Source: Magnolia sinica
Taxonomy: Eukaryota; Streptophyta; Magnoliopsida; Magnoliales; Magnoliaceae
Direction of reading: 5' to 3'
DNA: 64,000 nucleotides
Assembly: GCF_029962835.1 (NCBI RefSeq)
Contig: NC_080577.1
Location: 26,518,501-26,582,500, forward strand
Part shown: positions 24,401 to 36,400 of the stretch, one piece after another
Numbering within the stretch: position 1 is the stretch's first letter
Layout: each line of letters begins with the position of its first letter
Notes under the pieces: generated by a model
The model's database searches: none
The model's input: only the letters and a program-made list of their open reading frames with translations
What the model was told of the DNA's origin: nothing
Position numbers and translations under genes: made by a program

Positions 24401-27400
24401 CAATTTAAACTAAGTAAGGCAATTAACACTAAGGCTTCCAAGCCAGAGTGGGTCCAATCACATAGACTACAATAGATGCAAAATGTTAAGCAACTAGTCT
24501 GAACAAGATAATGTACATGTGTGTGTGGGATGTACTAACTATCAACTCCTACCATTAATCTAATCATGCATACATATAATTTAGAAATTAAATTCACAAG
24601 CAAAATTAGAAATGTGCTCAAATGACAATCCTAAACACGAGCATGTATAGTGGTTCAGTTTCCCTACTCCACTCCCGGCAGATGCACTCTGTCCTAGAGT
24701 GTACCGATATTCACTATCGGGGGTTTTAAATGAGGTTCACCTATAGTCTTTACAACTTACACAAGGTCTACATATACTCCCGCCGAAGGCTCCTGCAAAA
24801 GACTTTAGTTGGTTTTCTATCAACTAACCAACAACCTCGGTCCTAGTCAAAGGACCTACGTTTACTCCCGCCAGAGGCTCCCACGGAGACTAACATGTAC
24901 GCATCCATGTTCGGTGAATTCGGCCCTACACGAGCGTAGGTCCTACACAAAAACCTATCGAGTTCGAGTTACAAAAACTTACCATCAATGATGCAGGACA
25001 TGAAATTTAAATATGATATGCAAAATTTCAGGCTTAGATCATACTAATTCAGAACAATCACATAATAATTCCACATCCCACACAAAAGCTCAAACATTCA
25101 AGTAAAGAGGAATCTACTGTGTTTAGGCCTACACAGGTTAGGACTAGATCAATAAAATTATGGACCAAACGATGCTCAAAGGGAAATAGAATTCAGCCAC
25201 ACATGCACAGCAATCAGTCCCTAATCCAAAAGATTCCTCAATTTCAATTCAAAGAACCTTAGGGTGAGTAAAGGGGCAAATAAGTTAAAACTAATGCAAT
25301 CTAGGGTTAGAGTTATGAAAACAGGTATGAAAAGGGGAAAAATAAGGAGGAAACCTGAACCTGGGATAGTCTGTGCGTGCAAGCAGCGGGCTAGGGCCTG
25401 GCACACATGAGGGGGGAGCGTGGCCGCACGTGCGAGCGTGGCCCGATTTCCCGAACCGACTCCTAGGGTCTGGTCGGCCAGAGGACTCCAAAACCCTTGA
25501 TTTTCAACTCGATCTGAGATGAGGTCTATGCGTGGTGCTCTACCAAAGTTTCAGCCCTCCTGCAGGGCCAGATTCTTAAAACTGGCTGTAGGGAGAAGAA
25601 CTGCTGCAAAAACTGGCGGATTCGAAGCGAGGATGATTATAGAAGGGAGGAAATATGGATGATAGAGAGTAGGGGCGGATGGGGATAGATGTGAGTTCGC
25701 ACCACGATAGTTGGCCCTTCGAAAAGGGAGGGCTTTGCACCCACTTGAATTTTTCCACAACTCAGAAACTCGGAGAGTAAAAAAAAATTGTAGGAATTTT
25801 TATTAAACTTCAATGAATCAAAAGAAATACAAGGGGTGCCTATTTATAAAAAAACTCTACACCCCAAAACTCGCACCATGTGCGAAACCTATTACTTGAC
25901 GATGAAGTAAACCAAAATAAAAACTAATCAAAGAAATCTAAAACATTCATAATATTCTAAATAACATAAATAATCAAAACCTAAAATATGAAATCAATCC
26001 GATTAGTGGGGCCCCGATCATGAGATCCAATAATAGGCTTTACTTAATTATCGAGCCCACTCCAAGGAACTAAAACTCCGTCTTCTTGCTAGGGGGCCCT
26101 CCCTGGATGTCCTCATCAAGCCAGATCGACGATGGGGCCCTCTCTCTCCTTCCGTACGTGCGTAGGGGGCGGTGTGCGTGCCCGTGTGCGGGTGATGTCC
26201 CCATCAATTCTCCACATCTGCGAAGATTTCGCCACTGGCGAAATAAAACTCCTAAACCGCTCCAGGATGTCAAGATCAAGTCTCTGAAGCTCCTCCTTAG
26301 TGAGCCACGTGTTATCTGAAGCTGGGCGTGACTTCCATTTAACCAGGTACTTCTAAAACCCGCCGTCCGACGTTGAAACTATCTGATGGTCCAGGATATC
26401 CTCTATTTCCTCTCTGAGTGTGTAAAAGCTAGGTATGGGAGGTAGAGGCTGGGAAGAAAGGTCAGGAAGAATAGGTATGGGAGGTAGAGGCAGGGAAAAT
26501 GGACCGGAACGAGTAGGTGTGGGACGTAGAGGCTGAAAAAATGGGTCGGGAAGGGTGGGTATAAGAGATAAAGGCTGGAAAAATGGGTCGGGACGGGTAG
26601 GTATTGGACATAAAGACTATGAAAATGGGTCGGGAAGGGTATGTATGGGAGGTAGAAGCTGGGAAGATGGGTCGGGAGGGGGCCATGGATCAAAGGAAAG
26701 GTCCGAGAAATTAGGATGGTTAGGCGAAAGGTTGGACAATGCATCAATGGCCCCTTGAAATGCAACTAGATCCTCTGCATTGAATGTGGAACTAATTCCC
26801 ATGGAGGGTGGAAGATTTGCCACATACGCATTGAGATTGTTTCGTTTTATAATTTTGAAGGGTCCAGCGCCACACACGTGTAACTTACGAACGGCCCCCC
26901 GGAGGATACCGCTCAGGCCTGATGCGGACCATCACAGAGTCCCTTGCATTGAATTCCTTGAAACATTTATGCTGGTCTTCAGAAAATTTGTAATGTTCAT
27001 TACTAGTAGTGATCTTCTGCCTGATTTCTTGATGCCATGAATGAATGTGATGCACAAAAGACTTTGCAGGCTCTAAATGCCTATGGGACAGTGACATAGG
27101 GACAAGATCAATAGGTTTCTCAAGTTTATATCTAGTAACGACTTCATAAGGACTGAGACCTATGGACTTATCGTCAAAACTATTAAACGCAAACTCGACT
27201 GTAGGTATTACGGTGTCCCATGTTCTGGTGTGCTCTATATCCCTCCTAGGGGGAGACTCATCCCGTAAATCATCAGGACAGACATCACGAAACTCATCCA
27301 CTACCGGAATGGCCTCAGTGGGTAACTCTACACTAGCCTCTGGTGCACTCTCTCCAGCCACAAGACCGCACATGTTGTACCCCTTAAAATAGTGGTCTTA

Positions 27401-30400
27401 ATGTCCCTCATGGGGTGGGTGCATGGGTGCACGCCCATAACTAATTCCTTGGCCAACTCCATTCATTGGTCTATCCACCTGCCTGAGATTGGACATCCAC
27501 CTCAATGGTGGGGTTTGTCCCGGCGGAGGCCTTTAGTTGGGTAATGCGCACATTAAATTGATCAAAGCGTTGGTCTATATGTTGTTCCCAGCGCCTACCC
27601 AAAGACTCGATCTGTTGGGACAGTTTGTTTAATGACTCTAGCAGTTGCTCTATGTTTTGTGTAGGGTGCAAGCCAAAACCATGACCCGTACGTGTGGGCA
27701 TACACTTGTTAACTCCAACTAAGGACTTTCTATGACGACTATATGCAACTAAATAGGACTAAATGATCCTATGAGACTCTATATGAGGGAAACTACGCAG
27801 TGCTACTAAAATCCAGCAACATAGTTGTCGAAATAAGGGAATAACAGAAAGTTACAGCCATGTGAATTGCTAACTTCCTGCTAATAAAAATTTCAGCAAC
27901 TAATATCAGGGACTACAGACTTCTAACAGATATATGTGATGAACTGGATGCATGAAGGACTTAAACAAACTAACCCTAACATGTAATGTATTCCCCCATA
28001 AGAACCCTTAGCTCCGATACCAAATTTGATGCAGGACATGAAATTTAAATATGATATGCAAAATTTCAGGCTTAGATCATACTAATTCAGAACAATCACA
28101 TAATAATTCCACATCCCACACAAAAGCTCAAACATTCAAGTAAATGGAAATCTGCACGGGTACAGGCCTACACAGGTTAGGACTGGATCAATAAAATTAT
28201 AGACCAAACGATGCTCAAAGGGAAATAGAATTCAGCCACACATGCACAGCAATCAGTCCCTAATCCAAGGGATTCCCCAATTTTAATTCGAGAAACCCTA
28301 GGGTGAGAAAAGAGGCAAATAAGTTAGAGATAATGCAATATAGGGTTAGGGTTATGAAAACAGGTATGAAAAGGGAGGAAATATGGATGATAAATGGTAG
28401 GGGCGGATGAGGATAGATGTGGCTTCGCACCACAGTAGTTAGCCCTTCGAAAAGGGAGGGCTTCGCACCCACTTGAATTTTTCCACAACTCAAAAACTCA
28501 GAGTAGAAAAAAACTTGCAGGAATTTTTATTAAACTTCAATGAATCAAAAGAACTACAAGGGGTGCCTATTTATAAGAAAACTCTATACGCCAAAACTCG
28601 CGCCATGTGTGGAATCTATTACTTGGCGATAAAATTAACCAAAATAAAAACTAATCAAAGAAATCTAAAGCGTTCATGATATTCTGAATAACATAAATAA
28701 TCAAAACCTAAAATATGAAATCAATCCGACTAGCGGGCCCTGATCATGAGATCCCATGATGGGCTTTACTTGATTATCAAGCCCACTCCAAGGAACCAAA
28801 ACTCCGTCTTCTAGCTAGGGGGCCCTCCCTGGACATCGTCATCGAGCCAGATCGACGGTGGGGCCCTCCCTCTCCTTCCGTACTTACATAGGAGGCGGCG
28901 TGCATGCGCGTGTGCATGTGATGTCCCCGTCAATCAATCCTACACAAGGAAATAGAGTATGGACTCATACATGACACTTACTTATCGGTTTGGAAGAATC
29001 TCCTACAACTAATGGAAAGTTGAACTCCCGGGGGATTCTCCTTGATGGACACTCTAGAGGTTGATAAACATTAGGATTTGCCAAAAAAATCGGTGCCTAA
29101 ATTCTAAAGAAGGCTTGAGATCATGATCTTCTTGTAGAAGAGTTTGGAATGCTCATTAGAGTGAAGAATCACTAAGAAAAGAGCATGAATCCCATTGGAA
29201 AAGAGCCTACATGATGGGGACATCAGAGGACCTACTCGGGCAAGGTGTTCCATAACGATAACGGTGGCCGTAACAGCCACCACCATTACCATTATGATGC
29301 GGGCCGTAACGGCCGTTACAACCCCCGTATCGGCCGTCACGGCCTTTTTTTTTTTGAAAAATGTTCTTCCTGGACCATTATAGGACCGTTACGGGGCCGT
29401 TACAAGCCGTTACAGGGCAGTTACAGCCCGTTTTTCTGTAACGGCCGTTACGTAACCGATTTGGAATACCATGTACTCGGGTGTACCAGAGACGGAGATG
29501 ACCACTCACATCAGTGCAACTTTCATTGTGAATGGGAGACGAGTTCCAAATGGGGCCCGCCAGGCCATTTTGAAGACCCCAGATGCATTGAACGTGCATC
29601 AAGAAGACCCCGCCTTGGGATGATGCATGTGGGTTGCTTAGGAGATCATTTGTCATAGAATTTCTATTTCGTGTCGATCCGACCGTTGGATCTTGTTGAT
29701 CAGGCCATCGAGCCACCAAATCTTCCTGATTTAGGCCCCTTGGACCCTGATCTTGCCTTCTTTATGTTTTTTTTTTTTGGATTTATTTAATGGTTGGGAT
29801 TGATAATAAATGTTTTAGTTTTCTTATTTTGAATGATGGGCCACTTAAGTGAGTAGCACAGTTGTAATTATGCTAAATTTTAATTCCGAATTTTTTAATT
29901 ATAAAACCAAAAGGGGAGTAGAGTTCTAACCCTAGTAGAGATTTAAGAAGAAAAAAAGAAGAGAAACTCTTTTGTGTGAAGGAATTTTCCTCATTATTTT
30001 CTAGGATTTATAAAAAAAAACACTCCCTTCCAATTGAATTGTGCAAGGGTACAAACTTGTTTGGTGGTAGATTCCCCAAGGTACATCCTTCTTCCTCATC
30101 GTCGAAAGGTATTATTCTTCTTACATCCTTCCTCTCTCTTCTTAGAAAGGTATTCTTCTTCGTCTTCTTCTCGTCTTCCTCTTTTCCTTCCCATTACAAC
30201 CTTCTAAACCCTAGATCTTCAAGTTCCTATTTTCCCCAATTTCTAAAAACCCTAATTCCAAAATCCCCAATTCCCATGAACACTAATTTTCCTAATTTCA
30301 GATTTTCTTCTTTCCTAACCCTAATCATAAAACCTACAAATATGTCCATTGAGTGTGGAACGTGCCTATGCTAAATTGGAAGTTCTATCCTTCCATCGAT

Positions 30401-33400
30401 CCTAGTTTTAATTGATTTATGCGATTTCTTAGCATGCGGGCATGTGATTTAGGTTAAATCAAATTTTATTTCCTATTGTTTACTCTTAATTAATTGGTAG
30501 GTTAGCATCTTTTGTTAATGAATTACTTTATGGACTCTTTCATATTCTCCACGTTGCATGCTAGCATTAAATCAAGTGTCTTGCATCACTACGAGGTTTG
30601 GTAGAGCTTGGAATGCACTAGGGTCTCTAAAATGCCAAAATCCATAATTTTTCCAAAGATCTAAATGCAATATTTATAACAAAAAGGCTCCAACGGATCT
30701 CTAACGGCTAGGCCCGATTGATCGAGCCTAGCCCTCGATCGATCGAGCTAGACCAAAATGGTCCAGTGAACTCACTAGACTCTTTTAGCCATGTTCGATC
30801 GATCAAGATCAATTGAGGACTGCTCAATCACTCAATTGATCGATCGAACTCACTCAGAAACTACTAGTTTTTGGCAACTTGATTTCCAACAGCTCATAAG
30901 CTCTTATAGCATTTTTATCATGTTCCAATTTAGCTCCTAAGGCGAAGGGATAATTAATCAAAGGTTTACCTATTAGCCCATGATCATCTAGAGGTTCAAG
31001 GGTTATTTTACATCAAGGTTACGGTCACCAATACATTTCATATACCTATTCTTCGCTCCTTGATGCTCAATGTCCTCTTATGTCTTCGATCTTCAGCTTT
31101 CGAGTACTCAACCGACTACATGACACATGGACTCACGTAATTGACAAACAAGGTGCATAGATCAGCGCACTAACACCCTCTGTAACCACTATCTACGCAA
31201 TGTGTCAAATGGTCACTACATCATTTGCCTTTCCCTTTGTTTCACCAGATAAATCCTTTCCCTTTGTTTCACTAAATAAATCTGCATACACTGTTGGAGA
31301 CCTGTTTTTATTCCGCCATGACACTAGAGTTCCTACATGGAGTACTCAAGGACATTGACGAGATTTTGGATCAAATACTCGAGGGGGACGTAATGTTGAC
31401 GTGATGGTCCTCGTTATTGCACTCACTATAGGGGTATTAACCACTCTGTTGTTCATTGTTGGAACATTGTCGGTCACCCATCTTGGGCAAGTGTGTCAGT
31501 GGTCGGTGGTGTCTCCACTAGTTTCGAGAAGACTTGAGATCTAACTGCAATAGAGAAGTCTACCCCAAGTGATTCTATTCTCGTCTCATGAGACGTATGA
31601 TGCCTTAAAGCGATTACATGTGCGTGACATCCCTAACACTTCTAAAGCCTTTATAGCCCAGTCAGGTACTGCCCTCCATGTGGCCTCTACACCTACTTCC
31701 TAGGTCATTGACTTTAGAGCTACCTCACACATGACTGGTAAGCCTCATTTGTTTAGCTCCTATCCTCCTTATATCCAGTCACACTAAATCAAGGTTGCTG
31801 ATGGAAACCAACTCATGTATTTGGATTTGGTTCCATCAAGCTCTCTCCTACTATGCGCTTGTTATCGGTTTTGCATGTTCCCAGCTTCCCTCTCAATCTA
31901 TTATCTATTAGCTCTTTTACGAAATCCTTGAATTGTTCAATAACTTTCTTTCCTTCTCACTATGTGTTTTAGGACCTCCAGACAAAGTGGATGATTGGTG
32001 GGGGGCTATGATCGTGGAGGAATTGTTTTTTATGATGCACCCGCAATAACATCTAGTGCCTTGTCTTTAGCTAAGGGGTCAGTGTCCTGATGGCATTGTC
32101 GTTTAGGTCAGCCATCCGTGTCTAAATCAAAACTTTTTGTTTCCTTTCATATCTGTATTAAAACCTTTAAACTGTGAAACTTGCAAGTTCTCCAAACACC
32201 ATCGGATTGTTTCCTCTTAATTTGTCTAAGAAGAAACCCATACCATTCAAGTTGGTCCACTCTGATGTTTGGGATCCCTCTCCCGTCACCTCTCTTTTTG
32301 GATATCAATATTTTGTTTCATTCATTGAGATTGCATACGAATGACCTGGGTTTGTCTTTTAAAAACCAAGTGTGATGTTTTTGATATGTTTAAGCTCTTT
32401 TACAACAAAGTGGTTAACCAATTTCAATGCCCCATCAAAGCTTTACATTCTGATAATGGGGACGAGTATATGTCGAATGCTTTTTATCTTTTGTGCAAGA
32501 TCATGATATCTTGTCCCACACAACCTATCCACACACCCCTTAACAAAATAGTGTAGTTGAGCAAAAGAACCATTACCTACTTGAAGTTACTCGTGATGTC
32601 CTACTTAGTATGAATCTTCCAAAACAATTTAAAGATGATGATGCCTTACTTGTTGTTGTTTTCCTGATTAATCGCATTTCATCTCAAATATTATCACACA
32701 AGTCTTCATTTGAAATCTTGCACCAACGAGATAAACCATTTCCAATAGCCCCTAAAGTTTTTGCATGTACATGCTTTATTTAGATTCTTGATAGGAGTAA
32801 TGATAACTTGAGTCTTCGGGCCATAAAGTGTATTTTCTTAGGTTACTCTCGATCTCAGAAAGGGTACAAGTGTTATGATCTTTTGGCCTGTAAAAGGTAT
32901 ATGTCTGCAAATGTCACCTTCCTTGAAGAGATTCAATACTTCTTTGCTAAAGGGAGATCTCTGCACCATCCTTTTGCTAGTCAGGGGGAGGTTGTACAAT
33001 CTAATTCCAACCCTATACCACTTCCAGTTGTTGGTCCTGATAATGATGTGGTATCTCCCCGTCTGTTCCAAAGCCTATTCTTGTGTAGCATCAACGAACT
33101 AAAACTTCTACCGATCACCCACCTACCACTTCGTCCACTTCTGCTGGTGGTTCAGGTATAAGCTCTCACTCTCAAACTCATGATGATCTTCTCATCACTT
33201 TACGTAAGCATACCATTAGCAATTTTATTTCATATCACAATATTTCACCTTCTTTCTAGTTTTTTGCAATTTACTTATCCTCCTCGTTTACCCCTCGTAA
33301 TTTAAAGGAAGGTATGAGTAGTCCTGACTAGACTAAGGCTATGATGGAAGAGATGCAAGAGCTGGAGAAGAACAATATGTGGGAATTGGTTCCCTTGCCT

Positions 33401-36400
33401 ACAGGCAAACAAATTGTTGGATGTCAATGAGCTTATACCATCAAGTATCTTACAGATGGTTCGATCGATCGCTATAAAGCACGGTCAGTTGGAAAGAGAT
33501 ATACTCAAACATATGGCATGGATTAATTTGAGACGTTCTCTTATGTGGCCAAGCTCAATTCTGCTAGCCTGGTCATCTCTTTGGCAGCGAACTTGTCTTG
33601 GCGCTTGTTTCAACTCAATGTGAAGAATGCCTTTTTACATGGTGATCTTATTGAGGAGGTTTATATGGATCAAACCCTAGGTTTTTCTATGCCTTTTAAC
33701 TCCTCTTGTGTGTCGCCTTAAGAAGTCTATCTACGGTCTTAAACAGTCCCCATGCGCTTGGTTCGATAAATTCAGTCGGGCTCGTTTAGACTTTGGCTTT
33801 TTTTGCAATCAAGCTGATCATCCTATTCATCTGTCGTCAGTCTACGGGGATCATGGTGTTGATTGTCTATGTAGATGACATTATGTCGTCGGGAAATGAT
33901 ACTACAAAAATTGTAGACATTAAATTCTTTCTCAAGACTCGATTTAAAATCAAAGATCTTGGGGCCCTTCGCTATTTCATGGGCATTGAAGTTGCCCGAT
34001 CTAAGTCTATAATTGTGCTTTCTCAATGGAAATATGCACTTGATCTTCTCTCAGAGACCAGGATGCTAGGATATAAGCCTGTTGTCATGCCTATGGATGC
34101 TGTAAACCGGGAGGAGCTGAAAGCTTTTCTGTATTTGAGACAACCTAAAGGGGTTGAATATATAGAGATTACAGTCATCTGTACAAAGAAAATAATAAAA
34201 GCAGAATCCTCTACCTATGGAAACGAACTATACAAGGTATACTAGCTATACAAGGTATGTGAGTATGTCTAACATCCCCCCTCAAACTAATGCTGGTCAT
34301 CGAAAAGTAATAGTTTGCCAACTAGAAATGAGTGACGTGCAGAAGTGAGAAACTTGGTGAGAATGTCGGCAATCTGATTATGGGATGCAACATGTGGAAG
34401 AGAAATGAGCCCAGATTGAAATTTCTCACGGATAAAGTGACAGTCAACTTCAATATGCTTCGTCCGTTCATGAAAATCGGGTTAGAGGCAATCTGAATAG
34501 CACTTAGATTGTCGACATGGAGTGGAGTAGGATTCTGCAGAGGAATGCCCAAGTCGGAAAGAAATCCACATAACCAGACAAGCTCACTACACGCAGTGGA
34601 CATCGCCCGATACTCGGCTTCTATGCTCGATTTGGAAACAGTGGCCTGCTTCTTACACTTCCAAGAGATGAGAGAAGTGCTAAGAAAAACACAATAGTCA
34701 GTGGTAGATCTTCGTGTGAGAGCGCAACCGGCCCAATCAGCATCAGAATAAGCACAAAGGTCCAAAGTCGCTATGGAGGAGAAGAACAGTGATCGATCTA
34801 GAGTCCCTCGTAGGTACCGTAAGATGCGCAACACCGCAGTCATATGAAGAGTCCGAGGAGTAGAAACAAACTGACTGACGACCTTGACAGCGTAGGCAAT
34901 ATCAGGGCGAGTCATAGTTAAGTAAACCAACCAAATGGCGGTATAAATCGGGCTGTACAAGTAGATCACCATCGTCACGGCCATATTGAACGTTAAGTTC
35001 TAAGGGAGTCTGAACTGTATTTGGCAGTCCTGAATACCATGACCAGTCTGCCGACAATAAATGCACCATTCTTTGCATTGAGCGACAACATGACCTACCT
35101 TGTTGCAGCCGCAACAAGTCAAAGGAGTGGAACCATGTGTTAGTGTAGTGGTGGACACAGCAAGCACCATATCAGATGATCCCGGAATTGAAGGAAGAGA
35201 AAGAACTTTCAGTCGTTGTTCCTCAGCCAATAAATCATTAATAACCGAATTCAACGAAGGAGTAGGGCTACGGTTCAAGAGAACAGCCCAACAATGCTCA
35301 AATTCTGGACGCGACTTCATAAGAAATTGTCGAACTTGCGCACTCTCGCGCATAGTTTGGAATATCTTAAAGTCATGAGGAAATGTTGGATCCATCATAG
35401 CCATCTCTGTCCAAATTGTGACAATTTTGGAATAAAATGATTGAATACTGTTGTCACCCTGAGTAAGGTTAACGAGATCCTGTTTCGGGCAGTATAACCC
35501 TGCCGCATTACTCTATTGGTAAATTGTCTAAAGATGCTCCCACATTGCCTTAGCAGTGCAATGAGGTGTGAGGCCAACAGCAATGGACCGATCGACCGAA
35601 TCGAGAATCCAGGTAATAACCCGTCCATTGTTCATTTCCCAATCAGCTAATTTGTCGACATCTGTGGAAGTGGGGATAGGAACAGATCCATCAATTAGTC
35701 CTCACAAACCACAACCCTTGAGGAAGTTCTGAAAATGGATGGCCCATAGAGAATAGTTGGTACCATCAAAACTACAATATGGGGCCTCTGTACGGGATGA
35801 GTTCTTGTCCATCGATCTAAAGTAATGTAAAGCACACAAAAAGTTGCAGCAGAAGAAGATTTTAGATGTACCGTACAACAGGAGATACCCATGGGATTGC
35901 AGTTTCTGGATCTGGCGGAATAACAACAGCAACAGGGGCTCTGGATCTGGAAAATCGAGATTTGGAGCAACAGGAACAGGGGCGTTGAATCTGGATCTGG
36001 AAAATCTAGATCTGGAGCAACAGGAACAGAGGCGCTAGATCTGGATCTGGAAAATCTAGATCTGGAGCAACAGCAACAGGGGCTCTGGATCTGGAAAAGC
36101 TATATCTGGAACAGAGGGGTGGCCGAAGACGCAAAGGGGCGTGCAATAGGGGTGATCGGACGACGCAGGAGCACTAGACGAGCAGAGGAGTGGTCTGACA
36201 AGCAGGGGCGACGCTGTAGGGTGGTCGGAAGACGCAGTGATGGTCGGACAACGCAGCAGGGGTGGCCAGATGAGGCAGCAAGGGTGGCCGGACGACGCAG
36301 GAGCGGTCGGACGAGCAGGGATGATAGCCGGACGCAGCAGGGATGATGACCGGACACAGGGATGGTCGGATATGACAGGTGGTGCTGGTTTTGGATCAGT

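Larger units (their letters stand above)
24989..28932 (-). mobile_element. Gypsy element 1, non-autonomous (RT and most of integrase deleted)
   Basis: Flanked by a perfect ATCAA duplication (24984-24988, 28933-28937). LTRs TGATGCAGG...CCCATCA at 24989-26206 (3' LTR) and 28027-28932 (5' LTR). PBS on the minus strand at 28011-28022 (TGGTATCGGAGC). The internal region is only 1.8 kb: a gag start and a fused protease-side/integrase-tail frame. Same design as 59308-63931. Confidence 0.92.

Noticed and set aside
26403..26765. Proline/tyrosine-rich protein of 120 residues resembling an extensin-like gene
   Set aside because: It is the frame of the 42-bp minisatellite inside the Gypsy 1 tail and is continuous with retroelement sequence.
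36119..36346. Arg-rich plus-strand frame
   Set aside because: It lies on the repeats of the Copia 3 leader and has no protein family character.
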